From the NCBI RefSeq assembly GCF_002094305.1, contig NZ_LWTX01000004.1, forward strand, positions 329,805 through 393,804: 64,000 bases of DNA, in the 5' to 3' direction. The DNA comes from Prescottella equi (lineage in GTDB: Bacteria > Actinomycetota > Actinomycetes > Mycobacteriales > Mycobacteriaceae). Position numbers and translations under genes: made by a program. The notes below the pieces were generated by a model that saw only the letters and a list, made by a program, of their open reading frames with translations, was not told where the DNA came from and did no database searches. Positions 39,150 to 48,640 of the stretch are shown piece after piece (position 1 is the stretch's first letter; each line of letters starts with the position of its first letter).

Positions 39150-39643
39150 CAGCTACCTGCACCCGCCGCGGATTCGCCGATCTGGGGGCCGCCGCTGTTG
39201 CCGCGCGGGCCGGTGAGGAAGACCAGTCGGAACTTGCCGATCTGGACCTCGTCGCCGTTCGCCAGCACCGCCGAATCGACGGGCTCGCGGTTGACGTAGG
39301 TGCCGTTGAGGCTTCCCACGTCGACCACCTGGAACTCGTCGTCGTCCTGGCGGAACTCGGCGTGCCGACGACTGACGGTCACGTCGTCGAGGAAGATGTC
39401 GCTGTCGGGATGCCGGCCGGCCGACGTGGTCGGCTGGTCGAGCAGGAACCGCGACCCCGCGTTGGGGCCTCTCTTCACGACGAGCAGCGCGGACCCGGCA
39501 GGCAGACCCTCGACCCCGGACACCGGAGCCTCGGCCGTCTGCGACGACTGGGTGTCCATCTCGCTGAGAAAATCCGCACGGAAAACCGATGTGGTCTCGG
39601 CCGGCGTTTCTCCGTAAACCGCATCGTTGCCGTTCTCGCTCAC
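39149..39643 (-). CDS. garA: GarA/OdhI: FHA-domain regulator of 2-oxoglutarate metabolism
   Basis: 164 residues. The N-terminal phosphorylation motif ETTSVFR has Thr17 and Thr18, the targets of PknB/PknG-type kinases. The FHA domain (about 65-140) has AGRHPDSDIFLDDVTVSRRH and GSLNGTYVNREPV. Unphosphorylated GarA binds and inhibits 2-oxoglutarate dehydrogenase and NAD-glutamate dehydrogenase and activates glutamate synthase; phosphorylation makes the FHA domain bind its own tail. GAGGAGG precedes the GTG start. It overlaps ftsR by one base. Confidence 0.95.
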   Translation of the reverse strand: MSENGNDAVYGETPAETTSVFRADFLSEMDTQSSQTAEAPVSGVEGLPAGSALLVVKRGPNAGSRFLLDQPTTSAGRHPDSDIFLDDVTVSRRHAEFRQDDDEFQVVDVGSLNGTYVNREPVDSAVLANGDEVQIGKFRLVFLTGPRGNSGGPQIGESAAGAGS

Positions 39644-39666
39644 CGTTTCTCCTCCTCAATCCGACG

Positions 39667-39696
39667 AACCGGGAGCGCTCGCGGCGCTCCCGGGTT
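39667..39696 (-). terminator. Hairpin between gcvH and garA
   Basis: GGGAGCG and CGCTCCC with flanking AACC/GGTT-type pairs form a stable stem around a seven-base loop. It stands about 24 bases before the garA start, immediately upstream of its ribosome binding site. It may end gcvH transcripts, act as an attenuator, or mark a processing site. Confidence 0.4.
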
Positions 39697-39858
39697 CACG
39701 CGGTCCAACTCGGCCCCGACGACGTCGTGTGACGACGCCGCGGCCACGATCACATTCCGATGCGGATGTGCGCACCGAGACGGCCTTGCGCTCACCTCGA
39801 CCGTACCCTGAGAGTGCCGGTGCGTGTAGGTGGACAGGCCGCGCGGCGACCCGCGAAA

Positions 39859-40263
39859 TCAGCTCCCGGACAGCGCGAGGTAGGCCTCGGCGTCCAGGGT
39901 TGCGGCGAGCACCGAGTCGAGGCCAGCCTCGTCCTCGACCTCGAGGTCCACGAGCCAGCCGTTTCCGTACGGCTCGGAGTTCACCAGCTCGGGGCTGCCG
40001 TCCAGATCCTCGTTCACGGCAACCACTTTCGCGGTCAGCGGCGCGTAGATGTCGGACACGCTCTTGGTGGACTCGACCTCGCCGAACGAGTCGCCGGAGG
40101 TCACGTCCTCCCCCACTGCGGGGAGCTGGACGAACACGACGTCACCGAGCTGCGACTGGGCGAAGTCGGTGATGCCGACTCGTACCGTCGTCGGACCCGT
40201 CCGCCGCACCCATTCGTGCTCTGCTGTGTAGCGCAGATCGTCGGGGGTAGCGAGCTCACTCAC
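39859..40263 (-). CDS. gcvH: Glycine cleavage system H protein
   Basis: 134 residues, normal length. The lipoyl attachment Lys67 is in [12 protein letters not shown], with YTAEHEWVR at the N-terminus and [14 protein letters not shown] in the second half. It carries the aminomethyl group from GcvP to GcvT. Lipoylation must come from LipB/LipA or a lipoate ligase such as the permuted one at 19-20 kb. A GAAAGGA site precedes the GTG start. It is not in the riboswitch transcript of gcvP. Confidence 0.95.
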   Translation of the reverse strand: MSELATPDDLRYTAEHEWVRRTGPTTVRVGITDFAQSQLGDVVFVQLPAVGEDVTSGDSFGEVESTKSVSDIYAPLTAKVVAVNEDLDGSPELVNSEPYGNGWLVDLEVEDEAGLDSVLAATLDAEAYLALSGS

Positions 40264-40307
40264 GGTGGCGTCCTTTCGAGGAGGTCCGACGAGCGGACCG
40301 CAGAAGA

Positions 40308-41087
40308 TCAGTTTCCGGGATGAGCGTATTGGCGCGGTGAGATCTCCCGCAAGGCGGTCACGGTGACCTGCGGCGATTGTTCGATCCGCAATTGTCCGCC
40401 GCTCCGCGCGACGGTGTCGACCACGCCGCCGGGGATGTTCAGGGCCGCAGCCAGCGTCGGCGGATCACCGATCGCGACGACGCGGAACGGCGCGGACACC
40501 TTGCGCCCGTCGACCGTGATGTCGCCCCCGCCGCCGCTGACCCACGAGTCCACCCCGATCCGGATCGGGTCCGCACCGGCACCCTGCATCTCGATCGCCT
40601 CCGCTCCCGCGGCCCGCAGTTCCTGCAGTAGGTCGAGGATCACCTCGGAGCCGACCGACCTGCCGGGATCCTGGATCGTCAGCGTCACCCCGGGCCCGGT
40701 CGCGGCCACCGTGCCGACCTGGATGGAGAGCGCCGACAGGCGGGCCTTCGCCTCGTCGAGCGCGGCGCCCGAACCGCCCCCACCGGCTTCGAGTTTCGAC
40801 AGGGTCTGTTCGAGTCCGGCGATCTCCTGCCGCAGCGCCGCCTCGCGCTGGTTGAGGTTGCCGAGAACGACGAGCAGGTCCGCGGGGCGGGCAGAGTCGA
40901 GGTTGTCGCCCGAGCCGGTACTGGTCACCTGCGTCGCGATCGCCACACCCAGCGCTGCCATGAGCAGGACCGCGAGCAGTCCGAACCCGAAACGCGCGCG
41001 GGATCGTGCCGGTCCCTTCGACGGCATCTCGTGCCGCCCGTCGGTCCGTGGCCCGGTGGGAGTCCCGTTGTCCTGCATGCCGATCAC
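40308..41087 (-). CDS. DUF881 membrane-anchored protein (Rv1825-type)
   Basis: 259 residues. A basic cytoplasmic N-terminus, one membrane helix ([20 protein letters not shown]), a coiled coil (about 80-120) and the extracytoplasmic DUF881 domain ([29 protein letters not shown]). The GTG overlaps the preceding Sbp stop by four bases. DUF881 proteins have been linked to envelope or division processes, but the mechanism is unknown. Two such genes flank Sbp here, as in M. tuberculosis Rv1823-Rv1825. Confidence 0.88.
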   Translation of the reverse strand: MIGMQDNGTPTGPRTDGRHEMPSKGPARSRARFGFGLLAVLLMAALGVAIATQVTSTGSGDNLDSARPADLLVVLGNLNQREAALRQEIAGLEQTLSKLEAGGGGSGAALDEAKARLSALSIQVGTVAATGPGVTLTIQDPGRSVGSEVILDLLQELRAAGAEAIEMQGAGADPIRIGVDSWVSGGGGDITVDGRKVSAPFRVVAIGDPPTLAAALNIPGGVVDTVARSGGQLRIEQSPQVTVTALREISPRQYAHPGN

Positions 41088-41440
41088 GCTCCGAACAGGC
41101 GCCGCCGCAGTGCGGCCGCGTTCCCGAAGATGCGGATGCCGAGCACGACGATGATCGCGGTGGACAGCTGTGTTCCGACGCCCAGTTGGTCACCGAGCCA
41201 GACGATCAGCGCGGCGACGAGAACGTTGAACACGAAGGACACGACGAAGACCTTCGAGTCGAAGATCTCGTCGAGGTAGGCACGCAGGCCGCCGAAGACG
41301 GCGTCGAGGGCGGCGACCACGGCGATCGGCAGATAGGGCTGGACGGCGTCGGGCACCTGCGGGCTGAACACGACCCCGACGACGATGCCGACGACGAGTG
41401 CGAGCACTCCGTAGAGCGCGTATCCACCCTTCACTTTCAC
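41084..41440 (-). CDS. sbp: Small basic membrane protein Sbp (DUF1290)
   Basis: 118 residues with three to four hydrophobic helices (YGVLALVVGIVVGVVF; LPIAVVAALDAVFGGLRAYL; VVSFVFNVLVAALIVWLG) and a basic C-terminus RRRLFGA. The GLRAYLDEIFD block is the family signature. In Bacillus the homologous gene lies beside division genes. Start and stop overlap both neighbouring DUF881 genes by four bases each, so the three products are made together and may form one membrane complex. Confidence 0.9.
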   Translation of the reverse strand: MKVKGGYALYGVLALVVGIVVGVVFSPQVPDAVQPYLPIAVVAALDAVFGGLRAYLDEIFDSKVFVVSFVFNVLVAALIVWLGDQLGVGTQLSTAIIVVLGIRIFGNAAALRRRLFGA

Positions 41441-42303
41441 GGGGCCCCCGTTTCCTTTGCGTACCGCACTTCACGACCTGCCGCAGCGGGCAGCTGCAGG
41501 TCGTCCGACTCGGCGATGGTGAAGCCCACGCCGTAGAAATCGCGGACCGCCGCCATCCGAAGGTAGGCGTCGCTCACGACGAAACTCGTCTGCAACTTGG
41601 CGGGCGGTCCGATGGCCGAGACCCGGTAGGGCGACGGCACGGGCTGATTGTCGACGAGCATCGCCCCGCCCGCTTGGCGGATCGTGACGCCCGGACCGAT
41701 CCGGACGTCGCCGACGGCGACGGCTTCCGCACCGCTGGCCCAGAGCGCATTGACCACGGACTGCAGATCCCGGTCGAGCACACCGGACTGCGGCGAGCCC
41801 GGCACCCGCTGCGACGAGTCCGACAGGTCGGGGCGGGCGGCAGGGTCGGTCAACGTCACGACGATGCCGGGTCCGTGCACGGGTTCCGCCGCGGCGGCGG
41901 ACTCGAGGGTCCGCAGTTCGGTGAGCAGCTGGGCGCCCTCCGCGTCGCCGGCGAGCACCTTGGCCCGCAGGTCGTCGACGCGCGCGGTCAGATCGTCGCG
42001 TGTGGTGGCGAGGCTGCGGCCGCGGTCCTCGGCGTCACGCACCTTCGTCAGCATCTCGGCTCGGGTCGCGTCCGCGTCGGAGGCCGACGACGACGCCTGC
42101 GCGTACGCGATGCCGAACACCATTCCCACCAGCAGCGCCCCGAGCGCGATCCACGCGCCGGCCGCGATGCGGGGCGGCTTCGAGTGCCCCTGTTCCCGAT
42201 CCGCGGCCGCCCCGGCGTATCCGGGGTCGAGGTGATCGTTCATGAGGGACTTCAGCAGCGACGGGACCGGATTCCGTCGCACCGACCGGGGCGCGTCGCT
42301 CAC
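41437..42303 (-). CDS. DUF881 membrane-anchored protein (Rv1823-type)
   Basis: 288 residues from the GTG at 42303, which overlaps the pgsA stop (GTGA). A ~50-residue cytoplasmic tail, one membrane helix (AAGAWIALGALLVGMVFGIA), a coiled coil (about 75-130) and a DUF881 domain (GPGIVVTLTDPA; GAEAVAVGDVRIGPGVTIRQ). A longer upstream open frame in the same phase runs through pgsA and is rejected. It is a paralogue of the DUF881 protein two genes downstream. Confidence 0.87.
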   Translation of the reverse strand: MSDAPRSVRRNPVPSLLKSLMNDHLDPGYAGAAADREQGHSKPPRIAAGAWIALGALLVGMVFGIAYAQASSSASDADATRAEMLTKVRDAEDRGRSLATTRDDLTARVDDLRAKVLAGDAEGAQLLTELRTLESAAAAEPVHGPGIVVTLTDPAARPDLSDSSQRVPGSPQSGVLDRDLQSVVNALWASGAEAVAVGDVRIGPGVTIRQAGGAMLVDNQPVPSPYRVSAIGPPAKLQTSFVVSDAYLRMAAVRDFYGVGFTIAESDDLQLPAAAGREVRYAKETGAP

Positions 42304-42911
42304 GGGCCGCTCCGGGCCACCGCGCGCGCCACGCCGACCGCTTTCGCGATGTAGATGCCCGCGGTCCAGACGTAGAGCACCGTTCCCCACGCGAGCAGTG
42401 CGTAGCCCCAGGCGTTCGCGATCGACGCTCCTGCCCAGTCGCTCTGGGCGGCCAGCAGGATCGGGAGTGCGAACATCAACGCGAACGTCGCGGCCTTGCC
42501 GAGGTAGATCACGTCCGGCGGGGGAAGACCCCGACGGCGGTACAGCGGGAGCGTGAGCGCGAGGATCAGATCGCGCCCGATCAGGATCGCGGCGAGCCAC
42601 CACGGGATGATGTCGCGCAGGACGAACGCGACGAGCGTCGAGATGACGTACAGACGGTCGACGAACGGATCGAGCAGGGCCCCGAGGCGCGACATCTGGT
42701 TCAGCAGGCGGGCCAGTTTGCCGTCCGCCCAGTCCGTGAATCCACTGAGCATCAGCACTGCCAACGCCCAGCCGTCGGCCTGCGGTCCCAGCAGCAGATA
42801 CAGGAACAGCGGCACGCCCGCCAACCGGATCATGCTCAGAACGTTGGGGATCGTGAGAATGCGGTCGGCGCCGGGACTGGAGCTCACGTTCTGCTGTCCT
42901 ACCGCGTCCAC
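42300..42911 (-). CDS. pgsA: CDP-alcohol phosphatidyltransferase (PgsA2-type)
   Basis: 203 residues from the GTG at 42911, preceded by GAGAGGA; a farther start at 42959 lacks such a site. The catalytic motif D-x2-D-G-x2-A-R-x8-G-x3-D-x3-D is complete in DWADGKLARLLNQMSRLGAL plus LDPFVD, with five to six membrane helices. It probably makes phosphatidylglycerol phosphate or cardiolipin from CDP-diacylglycerol; the second mycobacterial PgsA-like protein has an unsettled substrate. It is the first gene of the pgsA-DUF881-sbp-DUF881 operon. Confidence 0.9.
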   Translation of the reverse strand: MDAVGQQNVSSSPGADRILTIPNVLSMIRLAGVPLFLYLLLGPQADGWALAVLMLSGFTDWADGKLARLLNQMSRLGALLDPFVDRLYVISTLVAFVLRDIIPWWLAAILIGRDLILALTLPLYRRRGLPPPDVIYLGKAATFALMFALPILLAAQSDWAGASIANAWGYALLAWGTVLYVWTAGIYIAKAVGVARAVARSGP

Positions 42912-43004
42912 CAACGATCCTCTCGGCTCCCGTGCTGTGTCGGTACGCCACCCTTCCACATGCGGTGTCGCATTTCAGCGACCGACCGGGCAGGGCCGCG
43001 GCGC

Positions 43005-44048
43005 TCAGATGCCGAGCGTGTTGCGTGGCACGCGGGCGATCGCTCCGGCGGTGAGGCTGCCGAGGTACAGCCATTCGGGGGTTTCGCGGACGCCCGTGAC
43101 CGGCGAGTAGCTGCCCTTCCCGCCCTGCAGGCTGTGGACGATGCGCCCGGCCGCATCGAGGCCGAGGACCCACGCGCGGTGTTCCGGGTCCGGTTGGACG
43201 AACGCCGGCAGGTTCGCTGTCAGGACGCGCAGGGTCGGGTGCGGGGCCACTCGATCGAGCAGTGGCATTCGCGGGCTGTACAGCGCCACCCAGAAGATGC
43301 CGTCGGCGGTCTGCGACGCGACATTGTCGGGAATACCCGGCAGGTTGTCCGCCCAGACCGACACCGCGCCCGTGCGCGGACCGGTCAGCTCGACCCGCTG
43401 GATCCGGTAGGACCCGGTCTCGGCGACCACCACGAACGACTCGTCACGCGCGAGCCCCACCCCGTTCGCGAACTGCAGCCCACTCGCGAGCAAGTCGATC
43501 TCACCGGTGCCCGGATCGAAGCGGAGCAGTCTGCCGGTACCCGAATGCTCGAGCAGATCCAGGCGGTGGTTCGGCACGGTGAACCTCGACGACGAGTCGG
43601 TGAAGTACACGACACCGTCCCGCGCGACGGCCGAGTTGTTGCATGCGAGCAGCGGAGTACCGAGAGCGGTGTCCGCGAGCAACTCCACGCGTCCGGTCTC
43701 GTCGACGCGCAGCAGTCCCCGTTCGCTGTCGCAGACCAGGTATCGGCCGTCGCCCAGCACCTCGACGCCGAGTGGCCGGCCTCCGGTGTGGGCGAGTTCG
43801 GTGGGTCTGCCGTCGGCGTCGAAACGCCACAGCCGTCCGTCCTCGCCCCCGGTGATCACGCGTCCCTCACCGTCGACGGCGACGTCCTCGGGTCCTCGGC
43901 CCGTAGGGAGCTTCCATTGTTCGGTCGCGTCGAGCTGGCGACCTGGCGCGAGCACGCCGGTGAGCGCGGGCGCGGCGGGCGGCTGCCAGGCCACCGGCTC
44001 GATCCCGGTGCGGTCGAGTGCGCGCAACGCCGATCGCAGGAGGGTCAC
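43005..44048 (-). CDS. SMP-30/gluconolactonase-like (strictosidine synthase-like) beta-propeller
   Basis: 347 residues. Repeated blade motifs of a six-bladed propeller include GPEDVAVDGEGRVITGGEDG, RPLGVEVLGDGRYLVCD, NSAVARDGVVYFTDSSS, FANGVGLARDESFVVVAETG and PDNVASQTADGIFWVAL. The NGV and PDN blades carry residues that bind the Ca/Zn ion in SMP-30 family lactonases. The substrate is unknown, and there is no export signal. The pgsA operon starts 94 bases downstream on the same strand. The nudix gene ends 41 bases upstream of its start. Confidence 0.85.
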   Translation of the reverse strand: MTLLRSALRALDRTGIEPVAWQPPAAPALTGVLAPGRQLDATEQWKLPTGRGPEDVAVDGEGRVITGGEDGRLWRFDADGRPTELAHTGGRPLGVEVLGDGRYLVCDSERGLLRVDETGRVELLADTALGTPLLACNNSAVARDGVVYFTDSSSRFTVPNHRLDLLEHSGTGRLLRFDPGTGEIDLLASGLQFANGVGLARDESFVVVAETGSYRIQRVELTGPRTGAVSVWADNLPGIPDNVASQTADGIFWVALYSPRMPLLDRVAPHPTLRVLTANLPAFVQPDPEHRAWVLGLDAAGRIVHSLQGGKGSYSPVTGVRETPEWLYLGSLTAGAIARVPRNTLGI

Positions 44049-44089
44049 CGCGCTGACGCTAGTCCGGACGGCTGTCGTTCAGGCCGATT

Positions 44090-44707
44090 TCAGCGCCACG
44101 CGAAGCTGGGCTGCGCGAACGCGGACACCCGGGTGTGCCTGCCGTGCAGCACGACCTCGCAGAACTGGTGGATCACGGCCCCGGTGGGCGCATGGATGTG
44201 CTCGCCTCGGAACGGCCAGCACGCCACCGGCTCGCCCGATCCCGGTATGTCGGTCAGCTGTGTCGGCACGTCGAGTTCGTCCAGCGGAACCGCGAACACG
44301 TGGGCCACCTCGGCCGGACTGGGCACCACCGAGTCGACGGACCGGTCCGACCACACCACGAACGGGGTCATGACGTAGCCGGACCGCGTCACGTAGTCGT
44401 CGAGACGGCCGAGCACGTTCTCGGGATCGACGTCGACGCCGAGTTCCTCGGCCAGCTCGCGCAGCGCGGCATCCTGCGCGGTCTCACCGGCGTCGAGGCG
44501 CCCGCCGGGCAGTGCGAACTGGCCCGCGTGCGCCCGCATCTTCGCGGGCCGCAACGTCAGAGGAAAGACCGGAATGCCGTCCTCGCCCTGCATCACGGCG
44601 ATCACGACGGCTGCGGCACGCCGCTCCCCCAGCGGTACCGTCATCGCGTCGAAGTCGTCGAGCCTCGCCCGGATCTCGTTCTTCGACAGCCGCTTCGCCT
44701 CCGCCAT
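44090..44707 (-). CDS. Nudix hydrolase, CoA pyrophosphatase-like
   Basis: 205 residues from the ATG at 44707, preceded by GGGAGG. The Nudix box is GGRLDAGETAQDAALRELAE, completed by ELGV. The preceding block FPLTLRPAKMRAHAGQFALP matches the extra L-R-x-H-x-G-Q signature of CoA diphosphatases (UPF0035), which hydrolyse CoA to 3',5'-ADP and 4'-phosphopantetheine. Substrate preference is inferred from that signature. It is divergent from the plus-strand gene at 44935. Confidence 0.85.
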   Translation of the reverse strand: MAEAKRLSKNEIRARLDDFDAMTVPLGERRAAAVVIAVMQGEDGIPVFPLTLRPAKMRAHAGQFALPGGRLDAGETAQDAALRELAEELGVDVDPENVLGRLDDYVTRSGYVMTPFVVWSDRSVDSVVPSPAEVAHVFAVPLDELDVPTQLTDIPGSGEPVACWPFRGEHIHAPTGAVIHQFCEVVLHGRHTRVSAFAQPSFAWR

Positions 44708-44934
44708 GTCCGCCTCCCGCACCCCGCACCGCTGTTCGATCGATCATGCCCCATGCAGCCAGGTCCCTCGATATCGTGAGTGCCTGCGATTGGGGTTCGG
44801 ATGAACATGTCGTCGCGCTTTCTCTCCCACCGGTTCCGGTGCGGCCTCCGCGGCCCCGAGTGCCGCCGCCGCGCCACCCGATCCGATGCCCGGTGCGCGG
44901 CAGGCTTCGAGGGCTTTCCCGCGGGAGACGAATC

Positions 44935-45405
44935 GTGAGCTACGACATCCGGTTTCAGGACCGCGACGAGCAGCCTGCGGGAGTCGTGGCAGGCGACGTC
45001 ACCGTCGACCGGATCGCCGACTTCATCGGGGCAGCGTTCCGTGAGGTCGTCGCGGCCGCGGAGCGTTCCGGGACAGCGCTCGCGGGTCCGCCGTTCGCTC
45101 GGTACCGCCCGCTTCCGGGCGGCGTGTGGAACGTCGAGGCGGGCTTCCCGCTCGACCGCGAGATGGCTCCGGACGGAGAGGTGGAGCCGACCGCGCTGCC
45201 TGCGGGACCGGTCGTCACCACCGTCCATGTGGGCGGCTACGACACGGTCGAACCCGCGTACATCGCGTTGACGTCATGGATCGCCGAACACGGTTACCTC
45301 ACCGTCGGGGAGGCGTGGGAGTGCTACCTCGACGGCCCGAACGTGCCCGATCCACGCACCGAGATCGTCATGCCCGTCACCCGGCCCGATGCCCGACTGA
45401 ACTGA
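44935..45405 (+). CDS. GyrI-like effector-binding domain protein
   Basis: 156 residues from the GTG at 44935, with GGGAGA upstream. The fold pattern of GyrI/BmrR-C small-molecule binding domains is seen: paired beta-alpha-beta units, PFARYRPLPGGVWNVEAGFP, PAGPVVTTVHVGGYDTVEPA, and a final EIVMPV. The conserved Glu after the second unit sits in GEAWECYL. It stands alone without a DNA-binding domain and may bind hydrophobic cations or act as a hydrolase, as some members do. Confidence 0.82.
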   Translation: MSYDIRFQDRDEQPAGVVAGDVTVDRIADFIGAAFREVVAAAERSGTALAGPPFARYRPLPGGVWNVEAGFPLDREMAPDGEVEPTALPAGPVVTTVHVGGYDTVEPAYIALTSWIAEHGYLTVGEAWECYLDGPNVPDPRTEIVMPVTRPDARLN

Positions 45406-45468
45406 CGGTTCAGTCGATGCCGCCCCCGGCAGCGCGCCGGTCGGACAGGTAAGGAAAGATCGCGCATC

Positions 45469-45966
45469 GTGATTCGCTCGGCTCGGCTCGGCCTCTTCTC
45501 CGCCCTCTCAACCTCTGCTTTGATTCTCACGGGGTGCAGCGGCACCCCGACCGACGGAGAGCCGGTCGTCATCTCGCGTGCGGCCCCGGCACCGGCCGCC
45601 GTGACGACCCCCGTCGACGCCCTGCCGCGCATCCAGACCACCCCGGCCGTCACACCGGCGACCGAGCAGGGCACCACCGCGCGCGTCCCCGCACCCGAAG
45701 CGGATTCGGCACGCGTCCTCGAACCGACCACGGAACTGAGCACCGAGGATCTGCTGTTCCTGTCGTACATCACCGAGTTCACGTTGATGGAGAAGTCGGA
45801 GAGCGACCAGATCCGTCTCGGGCTGTCGATGTGCAACTCGCTCTACCGGGGCCGCAGCAAGGCCGACGTCACCACCGACTACGTGGGCGACGGCCGCTAC
45901 ACGACGACCGAGATCACGAACGTCCTGGGCGCGGCGACGGTCTCCTACTGCCCCGAGTTCGCGTGA
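45469..45966 (+). CDS. DUF732-type lipoprotein
   Basis: 165 residues. The signal peptide ends in a lipobox, ALILTGC, so the mature protein starts at a lipidated Cys at about residue 23. A long Pro/Thr/Ala-rich linker follows (about 30-90), then a small helical domain with two Cys (LSMCNSLYRGRSKADVTTDY, later SYCPEFA). That is the pattern of the DUF732 domain common in secreted mycobacterial proteins. Its function is unknown. Confidence 0.8.
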   Translation: MIRSARLGLFSALSTSALILTGCSGTPTDGEPVVISRAAPAPAAVTTPVDALPRIQTTPAVTPATEQGTTARVPAPEADSARVLEPTTELSTEDLLFLSYITEFTLMEKSESDQIRLGLSMCNSLYRGRSKADVTTDYVGDGRYTTTEITNVLGAATVSYCPEFA

Positions 45967-45973
45967 CATCCCG

Positions 45974-46198
45974 ATGACCGACGCGATCCCGTACGAGGAG
46001 ATGCGACGCATCCTCGGCCTCCCCGTCCGCCGTACCCGGATCTCGGCGCCGTGGGCGATCCGCAAGCTCGACGCCGGTGTCCACGTCGGGCACTGGGGTG
46101 TCTGGAAGGTCTCCGGCGGAACCCGTGAACTGATCGACGCCCACCGCACGTGGACCGACGCGATCACGGACGTGAGCAGCCGTTCGGACCACCGCTGA
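45974..46198 (+). CDS. Small conserved-looking hypothetical protein
   Basis: 74 residues, starting at an ATG eight bases after the lipoprotein stop and likely in the same transcript. It has no signal or membrane helix. The sequence MTDAIPYEEMRRILGLPVRR, then HVGHWGVWKVSGGTRELIDA, has the codon pattern of a real gene, but I recognise no family. No strong ribosome binding site is visible, so translation may depend on coupling. Confidence 0.55.
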   Translation: MTDAIPYEEMRRILGLPVRRTRISAPWAIRKLDAGVHVGHWGVWKVSGGTRELIDAHRTWTDAITDVSSRSDHR

Positions 46199-46242
46199 GG
46201 TCGACGTCCGCGGGCCGACCCGGGAGCCGCCGTCGGAACGAC

Positions 46243-46276
46243 AAAAGTCCCAGGTGAATGATCACCTGGGACTTTT
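46243..46276. terminator. Rho-independent terminator after tRNA-Pro
   Basis: AAAAGTCCCAGGTGA and TCACCTGGGACTTTT (15-base arms, four-base loop) followed by T residues form a classical intrinsic terminator. It serves the tRNA on the minus strand; symmetry lets it also stop the plus-strand lipoprotein transcript. Confidence 0.92.
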
Positions 46277-46280
46277 TCGG

Positions 46281-46354
<74 letters not shown>

Positions 46355-46505
46355 TCCACGCCCTCGTTCGGGCGCCTCAGAAGATTACAACAGTGTCGCT
46401 CCGGAAAGCGAATCGCCAGGTCAGAGGCAACTTTCGGGCTTCCGCTGCCCCCGCCGCACGAGTCCGGTGCCGGTTGGCCACCGAAACCCGTGCGACGTCG
46501 GACGA

Positions 46506-47951
46506 TCAGCGCCTCTTGTTGCCGCGGTCCCGCTTCTCCCGGACCCGCACGGAGATGCGGACGGGACTGCCGTCGAAGCCGAACTCCTCCCGCAGGCGAC
46601 GCTCCAGGAAGCGGCGGTAGCCGGCCTCGAGGAAGCCCGTGGTGAACAGCACGAAGGTCGGCGGGCGGGTGCCCGCTTGCGTCGCGAACATGATGCGCGG
46701 CAGGCGTCCGCCACGCATCGGCGGCGGCGTGGCCGCCACGACCTCCTTGAGCCAGTTGTTGAGGCGTCCGGTCGGAATGCGCTTGTCCCACGACTCCAAC
46801 GCCGTGTCGAGCGCGGGGACGAGCTTCTGGACGGCCCGGCCGGTGTGCGCGGAGATGTTGACCCGCTGCGCCCACGGCACGCGGACCAGTTCGCGATCGA
46901 TCTCCTTCTCGAGCATCAGACGCCGGTCCTCGTCGACCAGGTCCCACTTGTTGAAGGCGAGCACCAGTGCCCGGCCCGTGTCCGCCACCATGCTCAGGAC
47001 GCGCAGGTCCTGCTCGGTGATCGGCTTCGACGCGTCGATCAGCAGGATCGCGACCTCGGCGGCCTCGATCGCCGACTTGGTGCGCAGCGACGCGTAGAAC
47101 TCGTGGCCACTGGCGTGGCTGACCTTCTTGCGCAGGCCGGCGGTGTCGACGAACTTCCACACCTTGCCGCCCAGCTCGACGAGCGAGTCGACGGGGTCGA
47201 CGGTGGTGCCGGCGACGTCGTGCACCACCGAACGCTCGTCACCGGACAGCTTGTTGAGCAGGCTCGACTTGCCGACGTTCGGCTTGCCGACGAGCGCGAC
47301 ACGCCGCGGCCCGCCGCCGCCGGTGCCCTCGCGCGGAGTCTCCGGCAGCACCCGCAGAACCTCGTCGAGCAGATCGCCGGTGCCGCGGCCGTGCGTGGCG
47401 CTCACCATGTGCGGTTCGCCCAGACCGAGCGACCACAGTGCAGCGGCCTCGGCCTCGGTGCGGGCGTCGTCGACCTTGTTCGCGACGAGGATGACCGGGG
47501 TCTTGGACCGGCGCAGCACGCGCACCGCGGCCTCGTCCGTCGCGGTCGCGCCGACGACGGCGTCGACCACGAGCAGGATCGCGTCGGCGGTGTTCATGGC
47601 CAACTCGGCCTGGCGGGCGACCGACTGCTGCAGCCCTTTCGCGTCGGGCTCCCAGCCGCCGGTGTCCTGCACCATGAATCGGCGTCCCGCCCAGTTGGCG
47701 TCGTACGAGACGCGGTCACGCGTGACGCCGGGGATGTCCTCGACGACGGCCTCACGACGGCCGATGATGCGGTTGACGAGCGTGGACTTGCCCACGTTCG
47801 GCCGTCCGACCACTGCGAGTGTCGGTACGGCGACGTGCTCCTCGGCGTCCTCGCCGTCGAGGAAGTCGGCGAGGTCCCAGTCGGATTCCTCGCTCCAGAT
47901 TCCGTCGCCGGCGTACTCGGTCGCCGAATCTGCTGAATAATCGTCGGTCAC
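46506..47951 (-). CDS. der: Ribosome biogenesis GTPase Der (EngA)
   Basis: 481 residues. It has two tandem GTPase domains, with [14 protein letters not shown] in the first and [14 protein letters not shown] in the second, each followed by DTGGW/DTAGL, and NKVDD/NKWDL guanine-specificity motifs. A C-terminal KH-like domain ends in [12 protein letters not shown]. It acts in 50S subunit assembly. The acidic N-terminal extension of about 50 residues ([11 protein letters not shown]) is common in actinobacteria. The GTG overlaps the cmk stop by four bases. Confidence 0.95.
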   Translation of the reverse strand: MTDDYSADSATEYAGDGIWSEESDWDLADFLDGEDAEEHVAVPTLAVVGRPNVGKSTLVNRIIGRREAVVEDIPGVTRDRVSYDANWAGRRFMVQDTGGWEPDAKGLQQSVARQAELAMNTADAILLVVDAVVGATATDEAAVRVLRRSKTPVILVANKVDDARTEAEAAALWSLGLGEPHMVSATHGRGTGDLLDEVLRVLPETPREGTGGGGPRRVALVGKPNVGKSSLLNKLSGDERSVVHDVAGTTVDPVDSLVELGGKVWKFVDTAGLRKKVSHASGHEFYASLRTKSAIEAAEVAILLIDASKPITEQDLRVLSMVADTGRALVLAFNKWDLVDEDRRLMLEKEIDRELVRVPWAQRVNISAHTGRAVQKLVPALDTALESWDKRIPTGRLNNWLKEVVAATPPPMRGGRLPRIMFATQAGTRPPTFVLFTTGFLEAGYRRFLERRLREEFGFDGSPVRISVRVREKRDRGNKRR

Positions 47952-48640
47952 TGCACTGCTCCAGTTCTGTCGCCTACCACCAGCAGCAACCTGCCGATCA
48001 CGTCTTCGATGCCCAGTTCGCTGGTGTCCACCGTCACCGAATCCTCCGCCGGGCGCAACGGAGATACCGCGCGGGTGGAATCGAGGTGGTCGCGACGCTG
48101 CACGTCGGCGAGGACGGCGGCGAAGTCGTCACCGCGCCCCTCGGCGATGTTCTGGGCGTTGCGCCGCGTCGCCCGCGCCTCCGCGGAGGCCGTCAGGAAG
48201 ATCTTCACGTCCGCGTCCGGCAGCACCACCGTGCCGATGTCGCGGCCTTCGACGACGATCCGCCCCGCCTGCGCCACGATGCGGCGCTGCAGATCCACCA
48301 GGAACGTCCGGACCTCGGGGACCGCGGACACCGCGGACACGGCCTGAGTGACGGCCGCGCCCCGAATCTCGGCGGTGACGTCCTCGCCGGCCAGTTGCAC
48401 ACCGTCAGCCTCGGGATCGGTGCCGATCGACAACGGCAGCGACGCCGTGGCCTTCGCGATCGCGGGCGGGTCACCGAGGTCGACGCCGTGACGCAGTACG
48501 TGCAGCGTCGCGATGCGGTACATCGCCCCGGTGTCGAGGTAGCGCGCGCCGAGGGCGATCGCGACCCTGCGCGACACACTGGACTTGCCGGTGCCGGACG
48601 GGCCGTCGATCGCGACGACCAGCGCGGTCCCGTCCGTCAC
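47948..48640 (-). CDS. cmk: Cytidylate kinase
   Basis: 230 residues. P-loop [17 protein letters not shown], the CMP-binding YLDTGAMYR, and [20 protein letters not shown], then RRNAQN in the lid region. It phosphorylates CMP and dCMP. Start and stop overlap the pseudouridine synthase and der genes by four bases each (GTGA), the order seen in M. tuberculosis (rsuA-like, cmk, engA). Confidence 0.95.
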   Translation of the reverse strand: MTDGTALVVAIDGPSGTGKSSVSRRVAIALGARYLDTGAMYRIATLHVLRHGVDLGDPPAIAKATASLPLSIGTDPEADGVQLAGEDVTAEIRGAAVTQAVSAVSAVPEVRTFLVDLQRRIVAQAGRIVVEGRDIGTVVLPDADVKIFLTASAEARATRRNAQNIAEGRGDDFAAVLADVQRRDHLDSTRAVSPLRPAEDSVTVDTSELGIEDVIGRLLLVVGDRTGAVQ

